NCBI GenBank assembly: GCA_044227665.1
Contig: JBGAWK010000052.1
Location: forward strand, 1-17,419
Direction of reading: 5' to 3'
DNA from: JBGAWK01 sp044227665
Lineage (GTDB): Bacteria > Bacteroidota > Bacteroidia > Chitinophagales > JADIYW01
Length of the DNA: 17,419 nt
Below the pieces are notes generated by a model. It was not told where the DNA came from. It worked only from the letters and a program-made list of their open reading frames with translations, and did not search any database. The position numbers and the translations under genes are program-made. Shown piece after piece: positions 9,433 through 16,180 of this stretch (its first letter is position 1; every line of letters begins with the position of its first letter).

Positions 9433-10077
9433 CTACCATTCTCTTATAGTAGGCAATTCCCAACACATTTCAAGCTGACCAGAGTTATCGACATTATGTT
9501 TTAACTCAAAAACATCTTTACCTAATATCATTATAGGGACATCTGTAACTCTATTATAGCGATATATAAACTCCTTCATTGCTTGATAAGGACTATAAAA
9601 GACATTCTTAACGCCTTTGTCACTATAAAGGCTATATATTGATTTTTGACATTCTTTGTCTATCATCTCAAACAGAGGGGTACATCTCTTAAACTCTTTA
9701 TAATCCTCACCAATATTTGTCAATAGAGCCCCTATTACTCTTGGGTTGTGATGTGTCCATGACTGAAATTTCCCAATTATTCCTGTGAGGTAGGCTTCTC
9801 CACCGAAATAAAATAATAGATATAGCTTTACCTTACTGATCTTTATGTCTAAAATCTTGTTATTATCTTTCTTAGTGACCTTATCTATCCATTCAATAGG
9901 ATTGTTTGAGAACGAATCAAACATGAAGCAAATATGTTCTGCCTTAGAATAGAAGCGTGGGAACATGCCCCCGAACATCGGTTGATATGACAAAGCATGT
10001 ATCATATCAATCACAGATACTTCATGGGACTGCACATCTAATGGATTTATGGTTTTCCCTGTCCTTGTCTTTATCAT
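9433..10077 (-). CDS. HD-superfamily phosphohydrolase-like protein with degenerate active site
   Basis: The N-terminus (TRTGKTINPLD, then IHALS at 26-30, MFGG at 34-37 and FYSKAEH at 42-48) matches the start of the small HD-domain phosphohydrolases often found in phages, whose pattern is GR..PLDP, AHALS, RFGG and YSVAEHS. H27 and H48 are kept. The family's central LLHDAAEAYLGDI motif appears here as LLFYFGGEAYLTGI (87-100), so the metal-binding His-Asp pair is replaced by Y90-F91 and the later Asp by G99. A metal-dependent hydrolase lacking that pair should be inactive, so the protein may be a structural or binding relative. The start ATG overlaps the TerL stop by 4 nt (ATGA), so it is probably translationally coupled to TerL. 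Its position between terminase and portal suggests a packaging or head role, which is inference. Confidence 0.6.
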   Translation of the reverse strand: MIKTRTGKTINPLDVQSHEVSVIDMIHALSYQPMFGGMFPRFYSKAEHICFMFDSFSNNPIEWIDKVTKKDNNKILDIKISKVKLYLLFYFGGEAYLTGIIGKFQSWTHHNPRVIGALLTNIGEDYKEFKRCTPLFEMIDKECQKSIYSLYSDKGVKNVFYSPYQAMKEFIYRYNRVTDVPIMILGKDVFELKHNVDNSGQLEMCWELPTIREW

Positions 10078-12011
10078 GCATTTGTTTTTATTCCACCATT
10101 TGAAGCAATATATCCGAATATTAACTTCCTTACTTTTTCTTCTTCATTATGCTTTTCTTCTTTTAAGAAGGGTTGTTTGTCATGAAGTAAAGCCCCTCCA
10201 AAAGCATCAATGCTATCTTTCTTCTTTGTTTGTATCGATGGGTCATACTCTAATCCATCGACAAGCAACTCCATGAAGTAAATAAAATCACAATAGTCTT
10301 CATAATATGATTGCAATGCAGAAGTTCTATACGACTTCCATATTTCATCGATTTTTATACCCTTCTCGACATAGTGTTCCTTTTTCAATACCCTTACTTC
10401 CGGTTTAACAGGCTTCCATTGTAGCCATTTTGGGTATCTATCTTTGAGATATACAAATATTTGAGATGGCAGTTTCTCGCATAGGCACATAGCCTTATAA
10501 TATACAGACAATCGCATAGCATGCTCCCCGAAGGTTCTTGGGTCGTCAATGTCATCCATGTATATAGCGACAGGGATATAACCAAGTTTAAGCCTTAGTT
10601 GAAGCCGTTTATTAAAATCTGTTTCCTCTGCAAGTTCACTAAGAATACTTTCCTTATCAAAAAGAGGCATTTTTACTTCCCTCTTAAATATAACTATTGC
10701 GCCTTTTGACCCTGTTGCTCTCTTTTCTTGTATGTCATAGGCATCTATGAAGGAAACATATGCATTTTTCTTCTTCTCTATTGGGTGTTCAAGTATTTTT
10801 ATCTTGCCTTTATCGTTGGGCATAAATATGGAAGATTCCCCTTCTGTTGCCCAAATCATGTCCCCTGTCTTTATGTCAACAGGATTAGACATAAGCACTT
10901 TTTGTTGTATGATTATCTTCTTCTTTGGCAGAACTCCTGTTGCTGATGATTGGAAGCATTCTTCTGGGGTTAATGGGAATCTTTGCAGTTCTCCTGCTCC
11001 TGTGGATTCTGATGCTTTAAATTTTTCTATTCTTGCTGCGAATATTCTCTCTACTGCCTGCTCAATATCCTCATTGCCAAATTCGTCAAGGAACATACCT
11101 GCCCATCCGGGAATAAACCACCTTAAAAAGTCATAAGATTGCGCTTTATCCCATAATTCGATATAGTCTGTTCCATATTTATCAAAATCTCCGGCAACAC
11201 CTATTACGAGAGGGAATCCTACCCTTGTAAACCCATCCTCTCCATTTAATAATGGTAATGAGTTCTCTATAAATGCTAATAAGTCTTTTGTTTTACCTGC
11301 TTCATCATGCACCCATAGTCTCGCCCCTTGCCCCTCTAATGCTTCTGGGACAGGCGCACGTACCAAGCATTGTGAATTTATGCCACCTCCCTTCCCTGTG
11401 CCAAGAAGCAATTCATCTCGATTGTCTAATTTAGCAGGGTGGCGCAAATACTCATTTAGCCGATAGTATGGAAACTTTACTTTTTCTAATAGTAGTTTCT
11501 GCCCAGCAACTTCATCTTTTGAAGTCAAAAGTACATTCGTTGATGGATTTGTGCTTATAACAGACAGACCCATGCTACCTATTTTCGCTGACTTTCCTTC
11601 CCCACGTTTCCCAACAGCAACAACCCCTTTCCCATTGTTCTTTCCATATAGGCATGAATCATACAATGAGAATGTTTTATTATCATAATTTCTAAAATTA
11701 GGCATTGTTTCCCCACCACCTGCTCTAACATGTATTTTATGAAGATTCATATACGCCCACATAAGCCCTGACATTTGCCCATCACCATGCTTCCACTTAT
11801 ACAATATCTTCTTTATAAAGTCCTTTCTTTCGTCTATATCAAAGTTTTTAGGGAGGAATTTTGGGATATGTTCTCTCTCAAACCTTATCCTTTGATTGAT
11901 TGGCATGAGTTTTTTACTTTCTAAGCAGTCTAAATATCGCTTAGTCATTTCTTTTGGGGTCTCCAAAAGGGTAGGTATGAATGTTTCTCCTATGTTTTCA
12001 GTTATCAGCAT
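10074..12011 (-). CDS. terL: Terminase large subunit
   Basis: This 645-aa packaging motor has an N-terminal ATPase with Walker A GKRGEGKS (134-141) and Walker B RLWVHDEAG (231-239, catalytic pair D236-E237), followed by VIGVAGDFDKYGTD (269-282) in the coupling-motif position. The C-terminal nuclease shows YVSFIDAYD with a following TGSKGA, and a late acidic motif DSIDAFGGALL. This arrangement resembles terminases of crAss-like and other Bacteroidota phages. It cuts concatemeric DNA and pumps it into the prohead through the portal. It starts 14 nt inside the end of the 224-aa gene and ends with an ATGA overlap with the HD-like gene, so these genes form a tight operon. All catalytic motifs appear intact. 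Confidence 0.93.
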   Translation of the reverse strand: MLITENIGETFIPTLLETPKEMTKRYLDCLESKKLMPINQRIRFEREHIPKFLPKNFDIDERKDFIKKILYKWKHGDGQMSGLMWAYMNLHKIHVRAGGGETMPNFRNYDNKTFSLYDSCLYGKNNGKGVVAVGKRGEGKSAKIGSMGLSVISTNPSTNVLLTSKDEVAGQKLLLEKVKFPYYRLNEYLRHPAKLDNRDELLLGTGKGGGINSQCLVRAPVPEALEGQGARLWVHDEAGKTKDLLAFIENSLPLLNGEDGFTRVGFPLVIGVAGDFDKYGTDYIELWDKAQSYDFLRWFIPGWAGMFLDEFGNEDIEQAVERIFAARIEKFKASESTGAGELQRFPLTPEECFQSSATGVLPKKKIIIQQKVLMSNPVDIKTGDMIWATEGESSIFMPNDKGKIKILEHPIEKKKNAYVSFIDAYDIQEKRATGSKGAIVIFKREVKMPLFDKESILSELAEETDFNKRLQLRLKLGYIPVAIYMDDIDDPRTFGEHAMRLSVYYKAMCLCEKLPSQIFVYLKDRYPKWLQWKPVKPEVRVLKKEHYVEKGIKIDEIWKSYRTSALQSYYEDYCDFIYFMELLVDGLEYDPSIQTKKKDSIDAFGGALLHDKQPFLKEEKHNEEEKVRKLIFGYIASNGGIKTNA

Positions 12012-12672
12012 TCATTTCGCCTATTAAGTCTCCAATATTTGCAAATTGCTTATCTTCATCATCGGAAGAAGGTACTATGCTTAGTACTTGGTCATTAGGT
12101 TTATACTCATGTGACAATTTCTCTTCATAAAATTCTATGGATGCGAGTATTCTCCTATCTGTTCCTTCTTTTGCAATTTTATTGCATTGTTCCTGAATTT
12201 TTATTGTGTCTTCCGGTGATGCTTTTTGTGGTTCTCCGTTTTTATCCTTTTTTATCTCTCCATTGTCATCTAATAAATATTTGCCATCATATTTTAGAAG
12301 ATTGGCAATATTATCCCATTGTACCGCCCATCCTTCCAACATTACTATCAATCTTCTATGATTTGGGGGATTTATATTCTCCCGATAATACTTTATTGCT
12401 CGCTCAACATTTTTATCAAGCTTTTGGCATAATTTCCTCCCCTCTGTGGTTAATTTGCCATTTGAACTTAGTGAAATCGTGGCTTTACATGCCAATTCCC
12501 TGCGCTTTTCCTCTGGTTGCTTGGCAAATATGCTTAATGAATCTGCAACAAGTGCAACGAAGTCCATATTATGTGGGTTTGCTCTTAATGCGGCAAATTC
12601 CTCTATCCTAAGTAGTGATGGATTTAGTACGAATATATCCTCACGAGGTTTTGTAGGTATTTTAACCTGCAT
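11998..12672 (-). CDS. Unknown protein upstream of TerL, possible small terminase subunit
   Basis: This 224-aa, mostly helical, charged protein has no motif I recognise. It begins with a segment rich in proline and basic residues (MQVKIPTKPRED), has a helix near RELACKATISL (58-68), and carries a short KKDKNGEP turn in the middle. It is the first gene of the packaging operon, overlaps terL by 14 nt, and follows a palindrome and promoter-like sequence. Small terminase subunits, which bind the packaging start site, usually occupy this position and have this size, so that is the leading guess; the sequence itself does not prove it. Confidence 0.6.
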   Translation of the reverse strand: MQVKIPTKPREDIFVLNPSLLRIEEFAALRANPHNMDFVALVADSLSIFAKQPEEKRRELACKATISLSSNGKLTTEGRKLCQKLDKNVERAIKYYRENINPPNHRRLIVMLEGWAVQWDNIANLLKYDGKYLLDDNGEIKKDKNGEPQKASPEDTIKIQEQCNKIAKEGTDRRILASIEFYEEKLSHEYKPNDQVLSIVPSSDDEDKQFANIGDLIGEMNADN

Positions 12673-12689
12673 GCTCTATATTGTTTATA

Positions 12690-12738
12690 TAGTAAAGGTA
12701 CAAAAAAATATTATATTATTTAGAATGATTCTAAATAA
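12690..12738 (-). promoter_or_regulatory. Perfect 23-nt palindrome and promoter-like sequence ahead of the packaging operon
   Basis: The 79-nt gap between the 78-aa and 224-aa genes holds a perfect palindrome with 11-bp arms, TTATTTAGAAT-G-ATTCTAAATAA (12716-12738). Read on the minus strand it is followed by TATTTTTTTGTACC, which resembles a Bacteroidota -7 region (TAnnTTTG) with imperfect spacing. The palindrome would then lie around the -33 region, a natural place for an operator. It has no T-run that would make it a good terminator. The 11-mer TGATTCTAAAT recurs upstream of the 103-aa gene (13715-13725). Confidence 0.45.
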
Positions 12739-12751
12739 AGTTTATTTATTA

Positions 12752-12988
12752 TTATAAAAATCGATTTGGGTCTTGCCACATTACTGCTTCATCTAATAGA
12801 TAGTTATTTATTTTTTTGCCATTATATCGTGGGTCTTTTATTATTCGTAGTTTAATAAGAAGTTTTTGGATTAGGTTAGGTTTCCATATTTTTACATATT
12901 TCCACTCTATTTTTGTATCTAATCCACTTTTGCCTGTTATGTATTGTTTTTTTAAAACAAATACCTCTTTTCTTTCAAATTCTTTCAT
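12752..12988 (-). CDS. Small hypothetical protein (78 aa)
   Basis: This short basic protein of unknown function has a lysine-rich N-terminus, an internal stretch IWKPNLIQKLLIKLRIIKD that looks like an amphipathic basic helix, and a C-terminus rich in aromatic and acidic residues. There is no signal peptide or recognised domain. It overlaps the stop of the 134-aa gene by 4 nt (ATGA) and closes a three-gene overlapping cluster placed before the packaging operon. The coupling supports it being a real gene. Similarly placed small proteins in phages are often head or packaging accessories, but nothing in the sequence shows that. Confidence 0.65.
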   Translation of the reverse strand: MKEFERKEVFVLKKQYITGKSGLDTKIEWKYVKIWKPNLIQKLLIKLRIIKDPRYNGKKINNYLLDEAVMWQDPNRFL

Positions 12989-13389
12989 TTCTTTTTTCGC
13001 TTTTTAACCTCTATTTGTTGCCAACGTTCCCAGTTGACATTTCCAATATAACTGCCGAATAAATCATCATCTGTCAGGTATATCCCATACTCTCGCTGGA
13101 AGAATCCTTTATAGAATTTAATGCTTCTTACATTTCTAAGCCCATGTCTAAGATGTTGTCTAAAATGGCTATCTTGGAATAATCTATTTGGATGTAGTTT
13201 ATATTCTCTTTTTACGTGCCATAATGGTTTTATGCCTATATCTATGGCTTCTCCTGATAATAGTAGTAAGTGCTTCTTATACTCCTGTAAGAGTTTAAGA
13301 ACTTCCTTAAAATCCTGTTTGCCATAATTTTTACCTATTATGTATGATGGGGAGCAAAGTAGATATTCTAACTTTGAAGCATTAACCAT
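12985..13389 (-). CDS. Hypothetical protein (134 aa)
   Basis: This is a basic protein of unknown family. It has a leucine-rich helix near 27-45 (VLKLLQEYKKHLLLL), a central segment rich in His and Arg (FRQHLRHGLRNVR) and a lysine/arginine C-terminal tail ending VKKRKKK. The basic character suggests nucleic-acid contact, which is only an inference. Both ends overlap neighbours: 8 nt with the 103-aa gene upstream and 4 nt with the 78-aa gene downstream, consistent with one transcript and coupled translation. Confidence 0.7.
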   Translation of the reverse strand: MVNASKLEYLLCSPSYIIGKNYGKQDFKEVLKLLQEYKKHLLLLSGEAIDIGIKPLWHVKREYKLHPNRLFQDSHFRQHLRHGLRNVRSIKFYKGFFQREYGIYLTDDDLFGSYIGNVNWERWQQIEVKKRKKK

Positions 13390-13693
13390 TATTATACATT
13401 TTATTACCTAAGAATGACATAGATATTGTACCATCTGTATTGAACTTTATTTTCACCCTACCGACCATAATATCATTATCCCACAAAAATATAGTTTTTT
13501 TTGCGTTATTGAACTTTAGCGTGTTTAACTTTTCTTCAAAGTTGTCTCCATAAATTCTGCACGCCGCATCCTCAATTATTTTCTTCAAGCCTGTTTTTAT
13601 AATTTCTTCTCCAAGGGTTTTTTTTTGCTCTTCTGATAGATTGCCCATTTGAGGGATTTGGGTTTCAATATTTATCCTAATCTGCTTTCCCAT
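13382..13693 (-). CDS. Hypothetical protein (103 aa)
   Basis: I do not recognise this protein. The first half is helical and charged (SEEQKKTLGEEIIKTGLKK), and the second half looks like a small beta domain (TIFLWDNDIMVGRVKIKF followed by DGTISMSFLG). It is the first gene of the overlapping trio and sits below the regulatory spacer that ends the cassette region, so it may be the first phage core gene on this side of the cassettes. Its leader contains the sequence TTTAGAATCA, matching half of the palindrome found ahead of the packaging operon. Confidence 0.7.
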   Translation of the reverse strand: MGKQIRINIETQIPQMGNLSEEQKKTLGEEIIKTGLKKIIEDAACRIYGDNFEEKLNTLKFNNAKKTIFLWDNDIMVGRVKIKFNTDGTISMSFLGNKMYNNG

Positions 13694-13714
13694 AATTACA
13701 ATGCTTTTTTTTGT

Positions 13715-13725
13715 TGATTCTAAAT
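13715..13725 (-). promoter_or_regulatory. Half-site matching the packaging-operon palindrome
   Basis: The 11-mer TGATTCTAAAT on the plus strand (ATTTAGAATCA on the minus strand) is identical to one arm plus centre of the palindrome at 12716-12738 (there at 12726-12736). It lies about 22 nt upstream of the 103-aa gene start. The two copies precede the two gene groups of the late block, so a shared regulator is possible; a chance match in AT-rich DNA is not excluded. Confidence 0.3.
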
Positions 13726-13792
13726 TGCCTAAAGTTCCTCTTGTTCCCCTTCTTCAATCTTTTTAACAGATGGGCGGATATTCGCTATAAAG

Positions 13793-13847
13793 TTGCAGAC
13801 ATATACAACATATTTGTAGATATATGTCTGCAAAATGTAGACATATA
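13793..13847. repeat. Three copies of an 11-mer in alternating orientation, with mutually exclusive hairpins
   Basis: Copy A (13793-13805, TTGCAGACATATA) is perfectly complementary to copy B (13821-13833, TATATGTCTGCAA), giving a 13-bp stem with a 15-nt loop. Copy B is also complementary, with one mismatch in 11, to copy C (13837-13847, GTAGACATATA), giving a tight hairpin with a loop of about 5 nt. B can pair with only one partner at a time. The unit lies between the 68-aa and 103-aa genes, where it could act as a transcript switch or an operator cluster. The B-C hairpin may also belong to a sixth attC-like site. Confidence 0.55.
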
Positions 13848-13863
13848 AACAAGTTAGCAGTAA
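13807..13863 (-). other. Possible sixth attC-like site, degenerate, at the end of the cassette array
   Basis: On the minus strand the box TTACTGCTAAC (13853-13863) overlaps the stop codon of the 68-aa gene. It is followed by the B-C hairpin arms (TATATGTCTAC and GCAGACATATA), a short TTGT/ACAA pairing, and a GTT (minus strand, 13807-13809). The total of about 57 nt equals a short attC. The box TACTGCTAAC is perfectly complementary to GTTAGCAGTA at the start of the 68-aa cassette. The outer arms are weaker than in the other sites. Confidence 0.35.
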
Positions 13864-14060
13864 TGTTTTTTAACATCTGCTAAACAATCTCCAATTTTAT
13901 TTATTTTAGCTCGTTGTACATCTTCAAGTTCTTCAATTAATTCTTCAATTTGAGTAGCTAATTTTTCTTTCGATTCTAATTGAATACGCAACCATTCAAT
14001 ATGTTCCTTTACTACTTTTGATACTTTGTGTGGTTTTCCACCAATGTTTATATTTTCCAT
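13854..14060 (-). CDS. Small coiled-coil protein (68 aa), last cassette gene
   Basis: This acidic, highly helical protein has a leucine/glutamate-rich heptad-like segment from about residue 18 to 52 (HIEWLRIQLESKEKLATQIE followed by ELIEELEDVQ), suggesting a coiled coil. No known family is recognised. The gene lies entirely between inverted 10-mers TACTGCTAAC (14086-14095) and GTTAGCAGTA (13853-13862), the pattern expected for a single integron-type cassette, and its stop codon falls inside the downstream box. It has its own ATG within the cassette. Function unknown; short helical proteins are frequent cargo of such cassettes. Confidence 0.6.
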   Translation of the reverse strand: MENINIGGKPHKVSKVVKEHIEWLRIQLESKEKLATQIEELIEELEDVQRAKINKIGDCLADVKKHYC

Positions 14061-14092
14061 GTTATATAATTTTTAATTTAAACACTACTGCT

Positions 14093-14224
14093 AACACACG
14101 TTTGGCAAAAAAGCGGTTTCGGTGCTATGTTCAAGTTCTGTAATTCTATTTATCATTTGTCTTAAATTGAAAGTTTAGTAATTCTAATCCGCTTCTTCGC
14201 CAATCGTGGAAACGTTATGCGTAA
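14093..14224 (-). other. attC-like site S5, after the methyltransferase gene
   Basis: Minus-strand order: box TTACGCATAACG (14213-14224), arm ACGATTGGCGAAGAAGCGG (14189-14207), loop, complementary arm (14098-14116; 16 of 19 positions pair), then the GTT of GTTAGCAGTA (14086-14095). The loop holds an ATG (14154-14156) opening a 21-codon ORF, MINRITELEHSTETAFLPNV plus one Cys, that stops exactly at the second box (14091-14093). That ORF is not in the frame that crosses GTT as a codon. Confidence 0.75.
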
Positions 14225-14267
14225 TGCCTTGCTGACGTTCTCCGATTGACATTCTCGTTTGAAATTT

Positions 14268-14873
14268 TTAATTAAACCATTTGAGTTCTGTCGTTCCATT
14301 GAAGCCTTTTTGCCATACATACCAAGCGTATGCAACAGCACTTCCACCACCAGCAATCATTTTTTCAAATTCAGCGTTCTTTGCACAAAGCAACCGAGAA
14401 CTTGAAACATAAACGGTCTTTGGTGGTTGTGATAGGAATAACTTTTTTCGCCCTTTGCCTTCCAGAAATTGTATCTTCAAAAACATTGCTACCTTGTTTC
14501 CTTCGGGTATAATCTGCAAAGCCTTTTCAATAAATTCCTGTGCATACTTGTAAGGTGGGTTTGTAATAATATCTCCGTTCCATTCCAAGTTGTCAATGCT
14601 CAAAAAGTCTATTCCTGTTTCTCCAAATCCTCTATCCATTAGGTCGGTGCTTTTAACTATATGTCCAGCTTTTTCAAACACATTGCTCAAATGCCCTTCA
14701 CCGCAAGCACACTCCCAAATATTTGGCGAAAATGTTTCAAGTTCTAAAAGCAAATCGGCTGCTTTCGGGTCTGTTGCGTAATAATCTTCATTCTGCCTTT
14801 CTTTATCAGTATGATTGCTTGCACCCAAAGTCTTATAGATGCTATTGCTGTTTCCTGTCCAATCTTTTGTCAT
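14268..14873 (-). CDS. Adenine-specific DNA methyltransferase (phage type)
   Basis: This 201-aa Rossmann-fold methyltransferase has the catalytic motif NPPY (105-108), the signature of amino-methyltransferases that put a methyl group on adenine N6 (or cytosine N4). The SAM-binding motif I is ECACGEGHLS (54-63). The segment DYYATDP (30-36) ahead of it is typical of small phage methyltransferases of this group. The protein lacks an obvious separate target-recognition domain, which fits a stand-alone phage enzyme; its target is unknown. The likely role is protecting phage DNA from host restriction. It forms a cassette bounded by TACGCATAAC (14943-14952) and GTTATGCGTA (14214-14223), which are perfectly complementary. 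The start ATG is about 80 nt inside the cassette, unlike three neighbours whose starts lie in the preceding site. Confidence 0.85.
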   Translation of the reverse strand: MTKDWTGNSNSIYKTLGASNHTDKERQNEDYYATDPKAADLLLELETFSPNIWECACGEGHLSNVFEKAGHIVKSTDLMDRGFGETGIDFLSIDNLEWNGDIITNPPYKYAQEFIEKALQIIPEGNKVAMFLKIQFLEGKGRKKLFLSQPPKTVYVSSSRLLCAKNAEFEKMIAGGGSAVAYAWYVWQKGFNGTTELKWFN

Positions 14874-14949
14874 TTCGTTATGGTTTAATTAAAAATTTCT
14901 ATTCGTGTTCCAAATGAAATTCCTGCTAAACAAGTCGGCACATACGCAT

Positions 14950-15045
14950 AACAGCGGTTTGCCAAAATGCCGCAAGAAAGTTCCTGCTCAAATCCGAAGT
15001 TTCTGCTATGCGGCACTTCGGCAAGCCGCAAAACGTTATAGGCAA
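14950..15045 (-). other. attC-like site S4, after the YopX-family gene
   Basis: On the minus strand the box TTGCCTATAACG (15034-15045) begins 2 nt after the YopX stop. The arms are the 20-mer at 15010-15029 (plus strand GCGGCACTTCGGCAAGCCGC) and its near-complement at 14954-14973 (17 of 20 pair), with a loop of about 36 nt. The second box is GTTATGC (minus strand, 14946-14952). This is the cleanest palindrome in the array. Its loop contains no ATG. Confidence 0.8.
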
Positions 15046-15047
15046 CC

Positions 15048-15503
15048 TTATTCGACACCATCCAATAATTCAGGAGTTTCAAAGACGTTACCAATCACCT
15101 CTGACTTTTCTAAATTGTTATCATAATAAAGCGGAGTTGGTGACTCTTTACTATTTTTGAATTGAAAACACCAACATCCTAAAGGTTGATGCCAAACTAT
15201 TACTGCACCTGCTTTACTCACAATATCACCTTCCCAAATTGGGTTATAGTTTTTATCGTAAAAGCCAGTAAATCTTGTAATAATAGAACATTCATCAGTT
15301 GGACGTAATTTGTGCAAATCCCATTCAACATAGTTTTCTGACATAGCTTCATTAAATGAAAGCATTTGACCCGTTGAATAATCTGCCCCATCAAAAAAGA
15401 ACACACGAAAAGCAATCTCTTGGTTTTTAAGACCCAAAAGGCTGCCTATAACATTGTGTTGCTGCAATGTGGGCTGACCATTTCCAATTTTACTGTTGTT
15501 CAT
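15048..15503 (-). CDS. YopX-family protein
   Basis: This 151-aa protein has the YopX family pattern: RFTGFYDKNYNPIWEGDIVS (77-96) corresponds to the usual YTGLKDKNGKEIYEGDIV, and the C-terminal SEVIGNVFETPELL (134-147) corresponds to EVIGNIYENPELL. YopX proteins are common in phages and prophages; their biochemical role is not established. Family similarity begins near residue 26 (QNQEIAFRVF-like region). The first 17 residues are encoded inside the preceding attC-like site, and residue V18 is the GTT codon at the presumed crossover, so this N-terminus appears to be borrowed from the upstream site. The sequence QPTLQQ (10-15) comes from the site arm and resembles QPPLQQ in the Mom-like protein for the same reason. 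The stop lies 2 nt before site S4. Confidence 0.82.
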   Translation of the reverse strand: MNNSKIGNGQPTLQQHNVIGSLLGLKNQEIAFRVFFFDGADYSTGQMLSFNEAMSENYVEWDLHKLRPTDECSIITRFTGFYDKNYNPIWEGDIVSKAGAVIVWHQPLGCWCFQFKNSKESPTPLYYDNNLEKSEVIGNVFETPELLDGVE

Positions 15504-15583
15504 ATTGTTATCTTTTGTTTGTTAATTAAACTTTTGTGCTACCAATTCCCACACTGACAGCAACACTTTGCCGTTGTAGGCAA
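15450..15583 (-). other. attC-like site S3, containing the start of the YopX gene
   Basis: On the minus strand the box TTGCCTACAACG (15572-15583) lies 12 nt after the stop of the 66-aa gene. The arms are 15548-15566 (GTGTTGCTGTCAGTGTGGG on the minus strand) and 15456-15473, which pair with one bulged base and one mismatch. The second box is GTTATAGGCA (minus strand, 15443-15452), perfectly complementary to the box of site S4 that ends the same cassette. The loop of about 74 nt carries CACAAAAGTTTAATTAA and the YopX ATG (15501-15503). Confidence 0.8.
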
Positions 15584-15595
15584 TACTACCTGTCC

Positions 15596-15796
15596 TTAAT
15601 TTTCAACAGTTGTGTGTAGCTTCTTCATATTAACGGCTGACAAGTCTCTCATTTCTTTTAGTATATCAAACAGCCGCCAGTAGCTTTCCTTTTCATCTTC
15701 TAAAATTGACAATTGGTGTAAACAACCTTTGCCTTCTTCGTATAAGTCGCCTAATGTTTTAAGGCTTTCATCAAATTCTTTTTCGTTTAGTAACAT
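15596..15796 (-). CDS. Small helical protein (66 aa), second gene of a two-gene cassette
   Basis: This acidic, all-helical protein (MLLNEKEFDESLKTLGDLYE onward) has a likely coiled coil through residues 25-50 and no recognised family. It starts 18 nt after the zinc-ribbon gene with no palindrome between them, so the two genes appear to share one cassette and one transcript; they may therefore be functionally linked. Its stop is 12 nt before the box of site S3. Function unknown. Confidence 0.55.
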   Translation of the reverse strand: MLLNEKEFDESLKTLGDLYEEGKGCLHQLSILEDEKESYWRLFDILKEMRDLSAVNMKKLHTTVEN

Positions 15797-15814
15797 AGTT
15801 TAAAATTTTTGCAG

Positions 15815-16087
15815 TTACATTCTGTAACCAGTTCTTAATGATTCCATATAATCAGCATAATATTCCGTGTAACATTTGCCGCATAAAGGCGGTATATCGC
15901 AATCTTCATCTGCTACAATTCCTTTTTCAACAATCAAAATTTCGCCGCATATTTCACACGGTACACCAACCGTACCGCCTACAACATTGGTATTGCCAAT
16001 AGCAGGGGGTGAAGTGCTAACAATCGGCTGTGGTTCTTCGTTCAGCTTTTGTTCAGGCTGAAAATTCTCTGGTGTGCTTTTGTTCAT
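15815..16087 (-). CDS. Small zinc-ribbon protein with a site-encoded N-terminal leader
   Basis: This 90-aa protein has two CxxC knuckles, C44-C47 and C69-C72, with an additional C63, spaced as in a zinc ribbon. Residues 1-34 are low-complexity (rich in P, E, Q and N) and are encoded in the loop and distal arm of site S2. V35 is the GTT codon at the presumed crossover, and the zinc-binding part follows immediately. Zinc ribbons of this size bind nucleic acid or proteins; the partner cannot be read here. The 66-aa gene follows 18 nt downstream in the same cassette. The ATG at 16085-16087 is the only good start upstream of the ribbon in this frame. Confidence 0.6.
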   Translation of the reverse strand: MNKSTPENFQPEQKLNEEPQPIVSTSPPAIGNTNVVGGTVGVPCEICGEILIVEKGIVADEDCDIPPLCGKCYTEYYADYMESLRTGYRM

Positions 16088-16177
16088 TTTATGAGCTTTT
16101 AATTATTAATCATCTTTTGTTCCGGCAGAAGTTTTCCAATTGCCCTACCATCGGCAATACCCTACCGTTGTGTGTAA
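15983..16177 (-). other. attC-like site S2, containing the start of the zinc-ribbon gene
   Basis: On the minus strand the box TTACACACAACG (16166-16177) lies 3 nt after the Mom-like stop. The arms are GGTATTGCCGATGGTAGGG (16143-16161, minus strand) and a stretch at 15989-16007 that pairs at 16 of 19 positions. The second box is GTTGTAGGC (minus strand, 15977-15985), complementary to GCCTACAAC in site S3. At about 195 nt it is the longest site because its loop carries the leader of the 90-aa protein. A second, bulged match to the S3 box lies at 16136-16154. Confidence 0.7.
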
Positions 16178-16180
16178 TTG

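Noticed and set aside
14162..14356. 64-aa minus-strand ORF overlapping the end of the methyltransferase gene
   Set aside because: It overlaps a recognised gene in another frame and runs into site S5; no sign of independent coding.
14885..15094. 69-aa minus-strand ORF across site S4
   Set aside because: It covers the palindrome and overlaps the end of the YopX gene in another frame; the open frame is a by-product of the structured site.
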